Shown one piece after another: positions 16,396-24,490 of a stretch of 27,973 nt of DNA (positions are counted from its first letter, which is position 1; each line of letters starts with the position of its first letter). Position numbers and translations under genes: made by a program. The notes under the pieces are model-generated. The model was not told the origin of the DNA, made no database searches, and saw only the letters and a program-made list of their open reading frames with translations. Source of the stretch: a candidate division NC10 bacterium CSP1-5 (GTDB taxonomy: Bacteria > Methylomirabilota > Methylomirabilia > Methylomirabilales > CSP1-5); the NCBI GenBank assembly GCA_001443495.1, contig LDXR01000020.1, positions 15,738 through 43,710 of the forward strand. Direction: 5' to 3'.

Positions 16396-17331
16396 ATGGA
16401 TACGGTGACGCATGCCCTGGCGGGGACCTTGATCGCCCAGGCTGGCTTTCGTCAGCGGATGGGGAGGGTCGCCACGGGTGCCCTCACCGTGAGTGCCGCT
16501 GCGCCGGACATTGATGGGTTCATGCGCTTTCAGGATACCGCCTTCTACCTCTCGGTCCATCGAGGCATCACCCACTCCTTCGTCGGCGGGGCAGTGTTGG
16601 CATTGCTCCTCGCTGCCCTCTTCTATCGATGCAGTGCGTATAAGCATTACTGGCGACTCGCCGGCCTTTGCTACCTCGGTATCCTGAGCCATATCGTCCT
16701 CGATCTCTTCACGAGCTATGGGACGATGATCTTCCTCCCATTCAACGGACAGAGAATCGCCTGGGACACCCTTTTTATCATCGATATCTTCGTCTCCGGT
16801 GTCATCGTCGTCGGCATTGTCCTGGCGTATCGTTGGCCATTCCACTCGATCCGCGTCGGGCGCACGGCCCTCGTTCTGTTGGGCGGCTATATGCTCGTGG
16901 CTGCGGCGGCGCATCAGTCGGCCCTGATTCGGCTTCGCGGCCGAGTAGAGCGGGAGAACCTCCCGGCCACGCGGCTGGCCGCCTTCCCCATGCCCTTTGG
17001 TCCTCTCCGCTGGTCTGGTGTGGTCGCCACGGATGAGGCTACGTATCATGTCATCTTTTCCCTCCTGGACCGAGGGGATCGGTCGTTTCGAGTCTACCCC
17101 TTGCCGCGGAATGGCCCCCTTTTCCGGCGAGCCGAAGAGGAAGACGTCGTGGCTGTCTTTCGCTGGTTCGCCCGCTTCCCGGTCGTCACCGTCAGGCAGG
17201 GCGCGGTCGGGCCGGTCGTTCAGTATTTCGATCTGCAGTTCAGCCAGATTGAGGGAAGACAGCCCTTCCTCGTCGAGGTGGACTTCGATAGGCACGGCGA
17301 GCCTCGATCGTCCGGATTCGCCCCCCGATGA
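16396..17331 (+). CDS. membrane-bound metal-dependent hydrolase, YdjM/DUF457 family
   Basis: The 311-residue protein belongs to the YdjM-like family of inner-membrane proteins with conserved His/Asp metal motifs. Physiological substrates are not established; the E. coli member is under LexA control. Visible motifs: MDTVTHALAG (His6), APDID (D38, D40), HRGITHS (H55, H60) and LSHIVLDLFTSYG (H99, D103). Hydrophobic segments lie around 62-77, 88-104, 125-145 and 158-173. After about residue 175 comes a soluble domain of about 135 residues that I do not recognise, containing several Arg/Phe/Pro-rich stretches. ATG 16396 has GGGAGG upstream. It is probably transcribed from the 16201-16229 promoter; tsaB begins about 200 bases later. 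Confidence 0.85.
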   Translation: MDTVTHALAGTLIAQAGFRQRMGRVATGALTVSAAAPDIDGFMRFQDTAFYLSVHRGITHSFVGGAVLALLLAALFYRCSAYKHYWRLAGLCYLGILSHIVLDLFTSYGTMIFLPFNGQRIAWDTLFIIDIFVSGVIVVGIVLAYRWPFHSIRVGRTALVLLGGYMLVAAAAHQSALIRLRGRVERENLPATRLAAFPMPFGPLRWSGVVATDEATYHVIFSLLDRGDRSFRVYPLPRNGPLFRRAEEEDVVAVFRWFARFPVVTVRQGAVGPVVQYFDLQFSQIEGRQPFLVEVDFDRHGEPRSSGFAPR

Positions 17332-17421
17332 GGTGGCCGACACACGAGCCCTGTCCCCCCGACATCTCGCTTGAAGCTCTTCCCGACCATGAGCCCCCGA
17401 GAGGCCAGCAAAGACGGTCGC

Positions 17422-17450
17422 TTGCGGCGTCTATCCATGGATGGTACAAT
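17422..17450 (+). promoter_or_regulatory. candidate promoter for tsaB-rimI
   Basis: TGG-TACAAT (-10 at 17445-17450) is an extended -10 with 5 of 6 matches. TTGCGG (17422-17427) is a weak -35 at 17 bases. A start near 17457 argues against upstream in-frame starts for tsaB at 17371, 17386 and 17437. Confidence 0.45.
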
Positions 17451-17535
17451 CCCGTCTCAGAGGAGATGGTGTGCAGGACACAGGCGACCGGGTGGATCGC
17501 GAGGCGCTGGCGCCCCTCTTCCTCCCGACCCTGAC

Positions 17536-18249
17536 ATGCCTCTCGAAACACGGGGGCGCGCGGTGATTGTCCTGGGGATCGAGAGCGCCAGCCCTCAAGG
17601 GGGGGTGGCCCTGGTGGGGGAAGAGGGGGTTATCGCCGAGTACGTCCTGAACGTGAAAGCAACCTACGCCGAGCGCCTCATGCCGGCCATTGACCGCGTC
17701 CTTCACGATGCCCGGATGAGTATCCCCGAGGTGGAGGGACTGGCGGTCTCCATCGGGCCGGGCTCGTTCACCGGGCTCAGGATCGGACTCAGCACGGTCA
17801 AGGGGTTGGCGCTGGCCACGGGAAAGCCGGTCGTGGGGGTCCCCACGCTTCAGGCCATGGCCTGGAGCCTGCCGTATTGCCGCTATCCCGTCTGCCCCAT
17901 TCTGGATGCCCGGAAGAAAGAGCTCTACAGCGCCCTCTTCGAGTATCGGGGGGTCGAGCTCGTCTGCCTGAGAGAAGAGAGGGCCCTCCTTCCCGAAGCA
18001 CTCGTGCAGTGGATCAGTCAGCCCACCCTCTTCCTCGGTGATGGGTGGCACGTCTATGGGGCCTTCTTGCGGGAGGCGCTCGGGGGGCTGGCGATCCCAC
18101 CCCCCGCCTTGCGAGGGGCGTCGCCGGCCGCCGTGGCGGATCTCGGGCGGCGGCGGCTGCTGCGAGGCGACAGGGACCAGGTCGAGGAGTTAGTCCCCCG
18201 GTACATTCGGCCCTCGGAGGCAGAGCTGAAGCGGCGGGAGAGAGAGTGA
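17536..18249 (+). CDS. tsaB: tRNA threonylcarbamoyladenosine biosynthesis protein TsaB
   Basis: TsaB is the non-catalytic ASKHA-fold partner of TsaD in making t6A37 of tRNA. The core starts VLGIESASPQGGVALV and contains AVSIGPGSFTGLRIGLSTVK, the TsaB signature, then PILDARKKELYSALFEY. From ATG 17536 the length is 237 residues, near the family norm. That start has no good ribosome site; GTG 17563, nine codons later and right at the core, is a real alternative, with GGGGGCG about 5 bases upstream. The gene overlaps rimI by the sequence GTGA. tsaE is at 13259 and no tsaD is present, so the pathway genes are scattered. Confidence 0.93.
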   Translation: MPLETRGRAVIVLGIESASPQGGVALVGEEGVIAEYVLNVKATYAERLMPAIDRVLHDARMSIPEVEGLAVSIGPGSFTGLRIGLSTVKGLALATGKPVVGVPTLQAMAWSLPYCRYPVCPILDARKKELYSALFEYRGVELVCLREERALLPEALVQWISQPTLFLGDGWHVYGAFLREALGGLAIPPPALRGASPAAVADLGRRRLLRGDRDQVEELVPRYIRPSEAELKRRERE

Positions 18250-18746
18250 GGGTGTCCAGGGGGGCGTTCAGGATCGAACAGATGCAGCCGGAGGATCTCG
18301 ACGAGGTTCTCCGCGTCGAGGCAGCCTCTTTTGCCGAACCGTGGACCCGGGAGATGTTCCAGCGGGAGATGACCCCCGGCGTTGCTGTGGCGCTGGTGGC
18401 GCGGTCCAGTGAGGATGAGCTGTGGGGCTACCTCTGCGGATCGGTCGTGGTGGGGGAATTTCACATCGACAATATCGCCGTTGAGCCCCGCGTGCGACGC
18501 CAGGGGGTGGGCAAGACGCTTCTCCTTGCGGCCTTACGTGAGGCCGCTCGCGTCGGGGCGAAGGTCGTCTTTCTTGAGGTTCGGGCGTCGAACCTGACGG
18601 CCCAGGCCCTGTACCGACGCTTCGGTTTCACCGTCGTGGGGCGGAGACGGCGATACTATACCGGGCCGGCGGAAGACGCGCTCATCATGTGCCTCGATCA
18701 CCTGGATGAAGCGGTGGCGGCTCGGTCGAGGGCCGAAAGGGCTTGA
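18246..18746 (+). CDS. rimI: ribosomal-protein-alanine N-acetyltransferase
   Basis: RimI is a GNAT-fold enzyme that acetylates protein N-termini, classically ribosomal protein S18, using acetyl-CoA. The 166-residue product has the acetyl-CoA pyrophosphate loop RRQGVGK (84-90) after HIDNIAVEP, the motif B stretch EVRASNLTAQALYRRFGF, and the C-terminal RRRRYYTGPAEDALIM typical of RimI. GTG 18246 overlaps the tsaB stop codon (GTGA) and follows GGGAG by five bases; GTG 18252 is a close alternative. The tsaB-rimI pair is common in bacteria and implies translational coupling. Confidence 0.93.
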   Translation: MRVSRGAFRIEQMQPEDLDEVLRVEAASFAEPWTREMFQREMTPGVAVALVARSSEDELWGYLCGSVVVGEFHIDNIAVEPRVRRQGVGKTLLLAALREAARVGAKVVFLEVRASNLTAQALYRRFGFTVVGRRRRYYTGPAEDALIMCLDHLDEAVAARSRAERA

Positions 18747-18772
18747 CAAGATCGCGGCTTTCGCCCTTTTAT
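18743..18772 (+). promoter_or_regulatory. candidate promoter for the substrate-binding protein gene
   Basis: A perfect TTGACA (18743-18748) overlapping the rimI stop codon is followed after 18 bases by TTTTAT (4 of 6). The predicted start is near 18779, leaving about 45 bases of leader before GTG 18823. Confidence 0.5.
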
Positions 18773-18822
18773 GGAGCGGTCTTCCGTGCGGTGCGTGCCA
18801 TTTGATTGATCAGGAGCTAGAC

Positions 18823-20040
18823 GTGAGGCGGTGCATCCTCCGGCTCTTCCCGTGGGCTCTTCTCTGCGCTGAGGTCTTCTTTCCCGGCTTCGGTTGGGCC
18901 CAGGAGAGTCCTTCCATCAAGATCGGGACCCTGTTCCAGATGGCCGGTTCAGGGGCGGAATACGGCAGACACGGATCCCAGGGGGCGATGATGGCCGAGA
19001 AGGAAATCAACGAGCGGGGGGGAATCCTGGGGCGGAGGCTGGAGGTGTTCGTGGCACACGAGGGCATCCCCACGGTTGCGGTGGACAAGGTCCTGAGGTA
19101 CATCCTCGAGGAGGGGGTGGACTTCCTCGTGGGAGTGGATTCGTCGAGCGTCGCCTCGGCGGTGAGCGCGGTGGCCAAGCAGCATCGGAAGATCATTCTC
19201 TTTACGCACGCCCGTGCCGATCAGCTGACCGGATGGGCGTGTCACCGCTACGCCTTTCGGATCGCGCCCAATGCTATCATGGACGCCCGCGCGGCGGCGC
19301 TGGTCATGAAGGACAGGCCGGCCAAGCGATGGTACGGTATCGTGGCCGGCTCCGAGTACGGCCGCGGTGCCTGGGAGAGCTTTCAGGCGACCCTGCGAAA
19401 GGTCAGGCCCGATGTCGAGTTTGTCGGGGAGTTGTGGCCCAGGCGCTTCACCGCCGATTACACGAGTATCATTCAGGCCGTGATGGAAGCCAAACCGGAT
19501 GGGGTCTTGTCTACCCTGTGGGGACAAGAGCTTGTTACCTTCGTCAGGCAGGCCCTGCCCCTGGGCTTTTTTGAGCGGGTGAAGTTCTTTGTCAATCCCG
19601 GAGGGGCGTCGTTAGGGGTCCTGGGCCCGCTGGGGGACGAGATGCCGGCGGGGCTTTGGGTCTCGGCCGGTTACTGGTTCGCCTATCCGGATTCCGTGGA
19701 GAACCGGGTCTTCGTGAAGGCCTATCGTGTGTTCTACGGCGAGTACCCCGCGGATGTGGCCCTGGCCAGCTATTCCGCCGTCCATCTGCTGAAGCGGGTC
19801 ATCGAAGAGGTGGGCTCTCTCGATACCGAGAGGATCGTCGAACGGTTGGAGGGCATCACCTACCGCGACCCGGAGGGCGTGAAAACGATCCGGAGGGAGG
19901 ACCACCAGGTCGTGAAGGATGTGGTCTGGGGGCGGACTACCCGATCGACCCGGCATCCCTTCCGGATCCTGGACGACCTCGTCGTCATTCCCGGGGACGA
20001 GCTGGTCAGGTCTGTGGAAGAGACCGGCTGCCGGACGTAG
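18823..20040 (+). CDS. ABC-type branched-chain amino acid substrate-binding protein (LivK-like), orphan
   Basis: This is an exported periplasmic ligand-binding protein of the type I fold (Peripla_BP_6). From GTG 18823 it has 405 residues: an N-terminal signal peptide (basic start, hydrophobic stretch, FGWA before Gln; about 27 residues), then IKIGTLFQMAGSGAEYGRHG, the typical opening of this family. Later come the NERGGILGRRLEV segment and the hinge-region VDFLVGVDSSSVASAV. CAGGAG lies six bases before the GTG. No permease or ATPase gene is nearby, so the transporter is elsewhere or the protein feeds a sensor. The ligand cannot be deduced; the family binds amino acids, amides, urea and aromatics. 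The next gene follows after 30 bases. Confidence 0.88.
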   Translation: MRRCILRLFPWALLCAEVFFPGFGWAQESPSIKIGTLFQMAGSGAEYGRHGSQGAMMAEKEINERGGILGRRLEVFVAHEGIPTVAVDKVLRYILEEGVDFLVGVDSSSVASAVSAVAKQHRKIILFTHARADQLTGWACHRYAFRIAPNAIMDARAAALVMKDRPAKRWYGIVAGSEYGRGAWESFQATLRKVRPDVEFVGELWPRRFTADYTSIIQAVMEAKPDGVLSTLWGQELVTFVRQALPLGFFERVKFFVNPGGASLGVLGPLGDEMPAGLWVSAGYWFAYPDSVENRVFVKAYRVFYGEYPADVALASYSAVHLLKRVIEEVGSLDTERIVERLEGITYRDPEGVKTIRREDHQVVKDVVWGRTTRSTRHPFRILDDLVVIPGDELVRSVEETGCRT

Positions 20041-20070
20041 AGAGCACGTGTGCGTAGCGCGGGAGGAGTG

Positions 20071-20250
20071 ATGATCGACAAGGAGTTCTTGGAGATTCTG
20101 GCCTGTCCTGCCTGCAGAGGTGAGGTCCGGCTCGATGAGGTGGGCCGGAGGATCATCTGCCAGGCGTGCGGTCGCCGGTATCCCATTCGGGATGGGATCC
20201 CCGTCATGCTCATCGACGAGGCAGAGATGCCCTCCCGGGAGGGAAAATGA
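20071..20250 (+). CDS. Trm112/YcaR-like small zinc-binding protein
   Basis: This 59-residue protein of the Trm112p-like (UPF0434) family has two CxxC pairs: LACPACRG near the start and ICQACGRRYPIRDGIPVML. This matches the family pattern of a zinc knuckle followed by YPIRDGIP. In eukaryotes and archaea Trm112 is an activating partner of methyltransferases; the bacterial role is mostly unknown. ATG 20071 follows GGGAGGAGTG, so the ribosome site is tight (four bases). It could be co-transcribed with the upstream substrate-binding protein gene. Confidence 0.85.
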   Translation: MIDKEFLEILACPACRGEVRLDEVGRRIICQACGRRYPIRDGIPVMLIDEAEMPSREGK

Positions 20251-20285
20251 GAGCGGCGGGATCACCTTCTCCGAGCGGGGTGTGA

Positions 20286-20301
20286 GGCCGATGGATCGGC
20301 C
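20286..20301. other. short perfect inverted repeat between convergent genes
   Basis: GGCCGAT-GG-ATCGGCC is a 7-base palindrome in the 58-base spacer between the Trm112-like and PHP genes. It has no T-run on either strand, so it is at best a weak or Rho-assisted stop for both. Confidence 0.35.
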
Positions 20302-20308
20302 GGGTGTG

Positions 20309-21157
20309 TTAGGCGTTGGGTGTCCGGTGGGAGCGGACCGCCTGCCGCAGGCACTCCACGTAGGCCAGGGGGAGCCGGATCGTGCCCAGGGAGATCCTCC
20401 CTTTGGCGAGCCCATGACAGTCAGAGCCGCCGGTGATGAGCAGACCGTGTTTCGTGGCCAGGCGGGTGAGGGTAACGACATCCGCGGTCGTGTGGGCAGG
20501 GTGAAAGACCTCGATCCCCTGGAGGCCTGCCTGGATGAGACTTCCGAGGTTGGCCAGTCTGCTGCTCCCCGGGTGGGCCAGGACCGGGATCCCATTCGCT
20601 TGCCGGATGGCGACGATGGCCTCAGAAGCGGTAAGTCCCGTGCGCTCCACATACGCGGGCCGACCCTGTGCAAGGAAACGATCGAAGGCGTCATCCAAAG
20701 TGCCCACTGCCCCTCGCAGGACGAGAGCACGGGCCACGTGGAGCCTGCCTACCGTTCCCTTCCCAGCGATCTGGAGGACCTCGTCTGCCGTCAGGGGAAT
20801 TCCCTTGCGATGCAGACGGCGGATGATCTCAGTGAGCCGGTCCCGTCGCCTTCTCCCAAGGACATTGAGCGTCCTCTGGAGGGCGGGGTCGTCCCAGCGG
20901 ATGAAATAGCCCAGGATGTGAATCTCCTGATCGATGTCCTGCGCCGACAGCTCAACGCCCGGGATCACCTCCACCTTCATCTCGGTGCCGGCCTGGAGTG
21001 CCTCAGGGATCCCCGCGACGGTGTCGTGGTCGGTCAAGGCGATCGGGCTCACAGAGCGGCTGGCCGCCTCGGCGACGACCCGTCGGGGTGGAAAGCTTCC
21101 ATCCGAGTAGGAGGAGTGGAGGTGCAGATCTGCCCCCGCGGGTGGGGGAGGGCTCAT
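20309..21157 (-). CDS. PHP-domain phosphoesterase (TrpH/YciV-like)
   Basis: This 282-residue member of the polymerase-and-histidinol-phosphatase superfamily is a metal-dependent phosphoesterase. Characterised relatives (E. coli YciV/RNase AM, Chromobacterium 3',5'-nucleotidase) act on 3',5'-bisphosphonucleotides or 5' ends of RNA. Metal-site motifs are in order: DLHLHSSYSDG (10-20), TDHD (42-45), GVEL (E69), EIHILGY (H80), LAHPG and GSDCHG near the C-terminus. An inserted helical region (about 90-165) is typical of this subgroup. I chose ATG 21157 because GGAGA lies eight bases upstream; ATG 21193 would add 12 residues without support. It is divergent from the sensor kinase at 21316. Confidence 0.9.
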   Translation of the reverse strand: MSPPPPAGADLHLHSSYSDGSFPPRRVVAEAASRSVSPIALTDHDTVAGIPEALQAGTEMKVEVIPGVELSAQDIDQEIHILGYFIRWDDPALQRTLNVLGRRRRDRLTEIIRRLHRKGIPLTADEVLQIAGKGTVGRLHVARALVLRGAVGTLDDAFDRFLAQGRPAYVERTGLTASEAIVAIRQANGIPVLAHPGSSRLANLGSLIQAGLQGIEVFHPAHTTADVVTLTRLATKHGLLITGGSDCHGLAKGRISLGTIRLPLAYVECLRQAVRSHRTPNA

Positions 21158-21264
21158 GGGACAGTCTCCGTAGCTCTTTCCCCACAGGACCATGATCAGG
21201 CGTGCTGCTCTCCTCGACTATACGCATGCAGGGCTGCCGCCGTCAACGGCACGGGTCGCCTTTT

Positions 21265-21281
21265 TTGGCATGCCGCATGCA
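21265..21281 (+). promoter_or_regulatory. candidate sigma-54 (-24/-12) promoter before the signalling cluster
   Basis: TTGGCATG-CCGC-ATGCA matches the sigma-54 consensus TTGGCACG-N4-TTGCA at all but two positions. The invariant GG (21267-21268) and GC (21279-21280) are exactly ten bases apart. Transcription would start near 21292, 24 bases before ATG 21316, with AGAGGG in between. I could not assign an enhancer-like site upstream. Confidence 0.5.
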
Positions 21282-21315
21282 CAAGCTGGCGTAGACATTC
21301 GCTGCAGAGGGTGTA

Positions 21316-23325
21316 ATGCCTTCTCACGTGACTCCCCGGGGGAATCCGGATTTCGAGCCCGTCTTCGGCCCCGTGCTCGAACAGATCGTGGGGCTCTTAG
21401 AAGCCGAGGCGGGAGTGCTCTGGGTCTGGGAGGAGACGGCCGCCGCCTACGTTCCTGCCCTCTGTCGCGGTCGAGGGAGTTGGGCGGCCCCCTGGAGCCC
21501 TTCTCATCCTGAGGGGATTGGCCGCGGAGATCTCGATCCGTCGCAGGAGACACTCCTCTTCGATGACCTCCCGCCCGACTCTCCTCTACCGGCTGGCGAG
21601 CAAAAGATTCGCTCCTTCGCGAGCGTGCCGATTGCGGTGAGGGCGAGCGGAGCCGGATTTTTGGCCCTGTACAGTCGGCGGCGAGGTCACTTTGCCTCTC
21701 GGGATCTTCGCTTTCTCCAGATGGTGGGGGAACTGATGGGTCGGACGATCGAACAGCTGGGCGCTGCAGGGGGCGCTCAGGCTGGCCCAACGGCGGGGTC
21801 CATCGCCGAGTTTCGGCAGGTCGGGGACGTCAGCAGCATGCTGATCGACGCCGTGGATGTGGGGGTCCTGGTGCTCGATACGGAAGGCCGGTGGTCGTTC
21901 GGAAACCGCCAGATCTACGAGATGCTCGGCTACGAGCCTGGGGAAGGCCCGGGCCGATCGGGAGGCCCGGACCCTGATGCTCCTCCGGGGTTCCGCGCCA
22001 GCGATCTTGCCAGGCTGAAGCGACGGGACCGGGCCTGCGTCTTTGAGACCAGGCTGTTCCGAAAGGATGGGAGCACCTTCACCGCCTTGGTGAGCAGCAC
22101 GCCGCGACGAGGGGCCAGCGAGGAATCGCTCGGGACCATCGTCTTGGTGACTGATATCACCGAACGCAAGCAGTGGGACCAGCAGGTGTTGCGCTCGGAG
22201 AAGCTGGCGGCCTTGGGGACCCTCGCAGCGGGAGTGGCCCACAACATCAACAACGTCCTTGCGGCCATCGTCGCCAGGACCGATTTGCTCCTGCGGCAGG
22301 TTCAGGACCGCGAGCTGAAGCGATGGCTGAACAGCATCCAGCAATCGGCCCTGGACGGGGCGAGCACCGTCCGCCGCCTTCAGGATTTTGCCCGGACCGG
22401 GGCACCCGAATCGATGGTCCCCGTGGACCTCAACGGAGTGATCACCGAGGTCCTGCAGTTTACGCAGGCCCGGTGGAAGGATGAGGCAGAGCTGAAGGGG
22501 ACCAGGATCGACGTCGTCACGGAGCTCGGCGACACCCCACTCATCACGGGAAACCCCCCGGAGCTTCGGGAGGTCTTTACCAACGTCATCCTCAATGCGC
22601 TGGACGCCATGCCGGATGGCGGATGCCTCATCGTGCGGACCTGTGTCGAGCCGGGCCGAGATGAGGGGCCATGGGTTGAGGCGGTCTTTGAGGACACCGG
22701 GGTGGGAATGACCGAGGAGGTGCGCCAGAAAATCTTCGATCCGTTCTTCACCACCAAGGGGGTGAAGGGGACCGGGCTGGGCCTCAGCACCTCGTATGGA
22801 ATCGTCGCCCGACACCGCGGCTCGATCTCGGTGGAGAGTGAGCTTGGACGGGGCAGTCGGTTTTGCGTCGCCTTTCCGGTTCCGGCAGAACTGCCGCGAA
22901 GCCCGGAAGACCACGCGCGCCCGGTTGGGCGTCGGACGGGGCGCATCCTGGTGATCGACGACGAACCGCATCTCAGAGATGTGATCACCAACCTCCTCAG
23001 GCTGGAGGGGCATATGGCCGTGGGGGTGGGGTCCGGAATCGAAGGGGTCGAGGCCTTCCGGGTAGAGCCCTTCCAGGTGGTGATCACGGATCTGGGGATG
23101 CCGGACCTCACCGGGCTGGAGGTGGCCCGAAAGGTTCGAGAGCTCAACCCGGAGGTCAAACTCATCCTCTGCACTGGGTGGAATGCGGCCGTGAGTCAAA
23201 CGGAGCAGGAGGCCGTGGGGATCGATCGGCTGCTCGAAAAGCCCTTTCGGCTGGACAAGCTCCTCCGCCTGGTCCACGAGCTCCTGCGGACCGGTGCTCA
23301 GGCGGAGCCGCGGCGGCAACGCTAA
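21316..23325 (+). CDS. GAF-PAS-histidine kinase with C-terminal receiver
   Basis: This 669-residue soluble hybrid kinase has a GAF-like domain (about 10-150; ends with SVPIAVRASGAGFLALYS and the helix around 130-150). A PAS domain follows (about 172-285, VLDTEGRWSFGNRQIYEMLG, ending in VTDITERKQ). The HisKA H-box AGVAHNINNVL has His309. The HATPase has an N-box around N427, DTGVGM at 460-465, FDPFFTTK and GTGLGLS at 485-491. A C-terminal receiver (about 543-660) has DD548-549, phospho-acceptor D592 and K642. The H-box has Asn after the histidine where Glu or Asp is usual. ATG 21316 has AGAGGG four bases upstream. The next kinase gene starts 10 bases after the stop codon. The signal is unknown; GAF plus PAS suggests a small-molecule, redox or light-type input. 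Confidence 0.93.
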   Translation: MPSHVTPRGNPDFEPVFGPVLEQIVGLLEAEAGVLWVWEETAAAYVPALCRGRGSWAAPWSPSHPEGIGRGDLDPSQETLLFDDLPPDSPLPAGEQKIRSFASVPIAVRASGAGFLALYSRRRGHFASRDLRFLQMVGELMGRTIEQLGAAGGAQAGPTAGSIAEFRQVGDVSSMLIDAVDVGVLVLDTEGRWSFGNRQIYEMLGYEPGEGPGRSGGPDPDAPPGFRASDLARLKRRDRACVFETRLFRKDGSTFTALVSSTPRRGASEESLGTIVLVTDITERKQWDQQVLRSEKLAALGTLAAGVAHNINNVLAAIVARTDLLLRQVQDRELKRWLNSIQQSALDGASTVRRLQDFARTGAPESMVPVDLNGVITEVLQFTQARWKDEAELKGTRIDVVTELGDTPLITGNPPELREVFTNVILNALDAMPDGGCLIVRTCVEPGRDEGPWVEAVFEDTGVGMTEEVRQKIFDPFFTTKGVKGTGLGLSTSYGIVARHRGSISVESELGRGSRFCVAFPVPAELPRSPEDHARPVGRRTGRILVIDDEPHLRDVITNLLRLEGHMAVGVGSGIEGVEAFRVEPFQVVITDLGMPDLTGLEVARKVRELNPEVKLILCTGWNAAVSQTEQEAVGIDRLLEKPFRLDKLLRLVHELLRTGAQAEPRRQR

Positions 23326-23335
23326 GGGGGCATGC

Positions 23336-24490
23336 GTGGGCGTCAACGAGCCGGCGATCCTGATCGTGGATGATGAGGAGGAGAACCGGATGCTCCTGGA
23401 GGCCCTCCTGGGCTCGCAAGGGTACCGGGTGGTGACTGCGGCCGATGGGGCGCAGGGCTTCGCGGCCGTCAAGACCGATCCTCCGGACCTGATCCTGCTT
23501 GACGTCATGATGCCCGGACAGGATGGATTCGAAGTATGCCGGCAGCTGAAGGCAGACCCGGCGACCTGGTTCATCCCGGTGGTATTGGTCACCGCCTTGA
23601 GCGAGCGGGAGGATCGGATCCGCGGGATCGAGGCGGGGGCGGACGACTTTCTGTCCAAGCCGATTCACCGGTGGGAGCTCCTGACGCGGACCAAATCGTT
23701 GTTGCGGATCAAGAGCCTGCGCGATGATTTGCAGAAGAGCTATGAGCAGCTCAAGAGGCTGGAAGAGCTCCGGGACCGACTCATTCATCTCCTGATTCAC
23801 GACCTCAAGGGGCCACTGACCTCCCTGCTCCTCGGGGCGGACCTGTTGATATCCCATGAGGGGGAGCCGGTGGTAGAGGAGAAACACTGGGAGCTTCTTC
23901 GCCGGATGCGGCAACAGGTGGAGTATCTGACCGATATGGTGCAGAGCCTCTTGGACATCGCCCGGATGGAGGAGGGAAAGCTCCCCCTCCGACCCGAGGC
24001 GCTTGCGGTGGGAGAACTCGTGGGAAATGCTGCAGCTGAGCTTGGGGTCCCGTATGCCAGCAAGGGCGTGTCGCTCCGAACTGAGGTCCCCTCCGGCCTC
24101 CCGCCGGTCCATGGTGATCGCGATCTCCTCAAGCGGGTCCTCCTGAATCTGCTCAAGAATGCTCTGGACCACACCCCTGTGGATGGCCAGGTGACGGTCG
24201 GGATCCAGCCGGAGAATGCGGAATCGCTGACGATATGGGTTCACGACACGGGGGTGGGAATCCCGCAGGCCTTCCACGAGAAGATCTTCGAGAAATTCGG
24301 CCAGGTCGAGCTTCGCGAGGCGCACGAGCGGCGGGGGACCGGTCTGGGTCTCACCTTCTGCAGGTTGGCGGTCGAGGCCCACGGAGGGCGCATCTGGGTA
24401 GAGAGTGCAGAAGGCAAGGGGAGTCGCTTCTCCTTCACGGTTCCTTCTGTGCGTGCCGAGATGCCTGACGCAGCGGGAGGCGGCCGATGA
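23336..24490 (+). CDS. receiver-histidine kinase
   Basis: This 384-residue soluble kinase has an N-terminal receiver (about 6-122; D12/D13, phospho-acceptor D56 in ILLDVMMPG, K108). A helical linker (about 125-148) follows, then HisKA with His155 in LIHDLKGPL and HATPase (N275 in LLKNALDHT, DTGVGIP, GTGLGLTFC). GTG 23336 follows AAGGGGG by five bases and comes 10 bases after the preceding kinase's stop codon. Its last codons overlap the next start (ATGA), so it is translationally coupled. The receiver-first layout suggests it is itself controlled by phosphotransfer, plausibly from the upstream kinase. No sensor domain of its own is visible. Confidence 0.92.
   Translation: MGVNEPAILIVDDEEENRMLLEALLGSQGYRVVTAADGAQGFAAVKTDPPDLILLDVMMPGQDGFEVCRQLKADPATWFIPVVLVTALSEREDRIRGIEAGADDFLSKPIHRWELLTRTKSLLRIKSLRDDLQKSYEQLKRLEELRDRLIHLLIHDLKGPLTSLLLGADLLISHEGEPVVEEKHWELLRRMRQQVEYLTDMVQSLLDIARMEEGKLPLRPEALAVGELVGNAAAELGVPYASKGVSLRTEVPSGLPPVHGDRDLLKRVLLNLLKNALDHTPVDGQVTVGIQPENAESLTIWVHDTGVGIPQAFHEKIFEKFGQVELREAHERRGTGLGLTFCRLAVEAHGGRIWVESAEGKGSRFSFTVPSVRAEMPDAAGGGR

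Noticed and set aside
17371-17535. An N-terminal extension of tsaB from 17371
   Set aside because: The extra 55 residues are Arg/Pro-rich with no ribosome site, and a good extended -10 promoter lies within them.
21586-23658. 690-codon open frame on the minus strand opposite the kinase genes
   Set aside because: It is a shadow of the two kinase genes without any motif or ribosome site.
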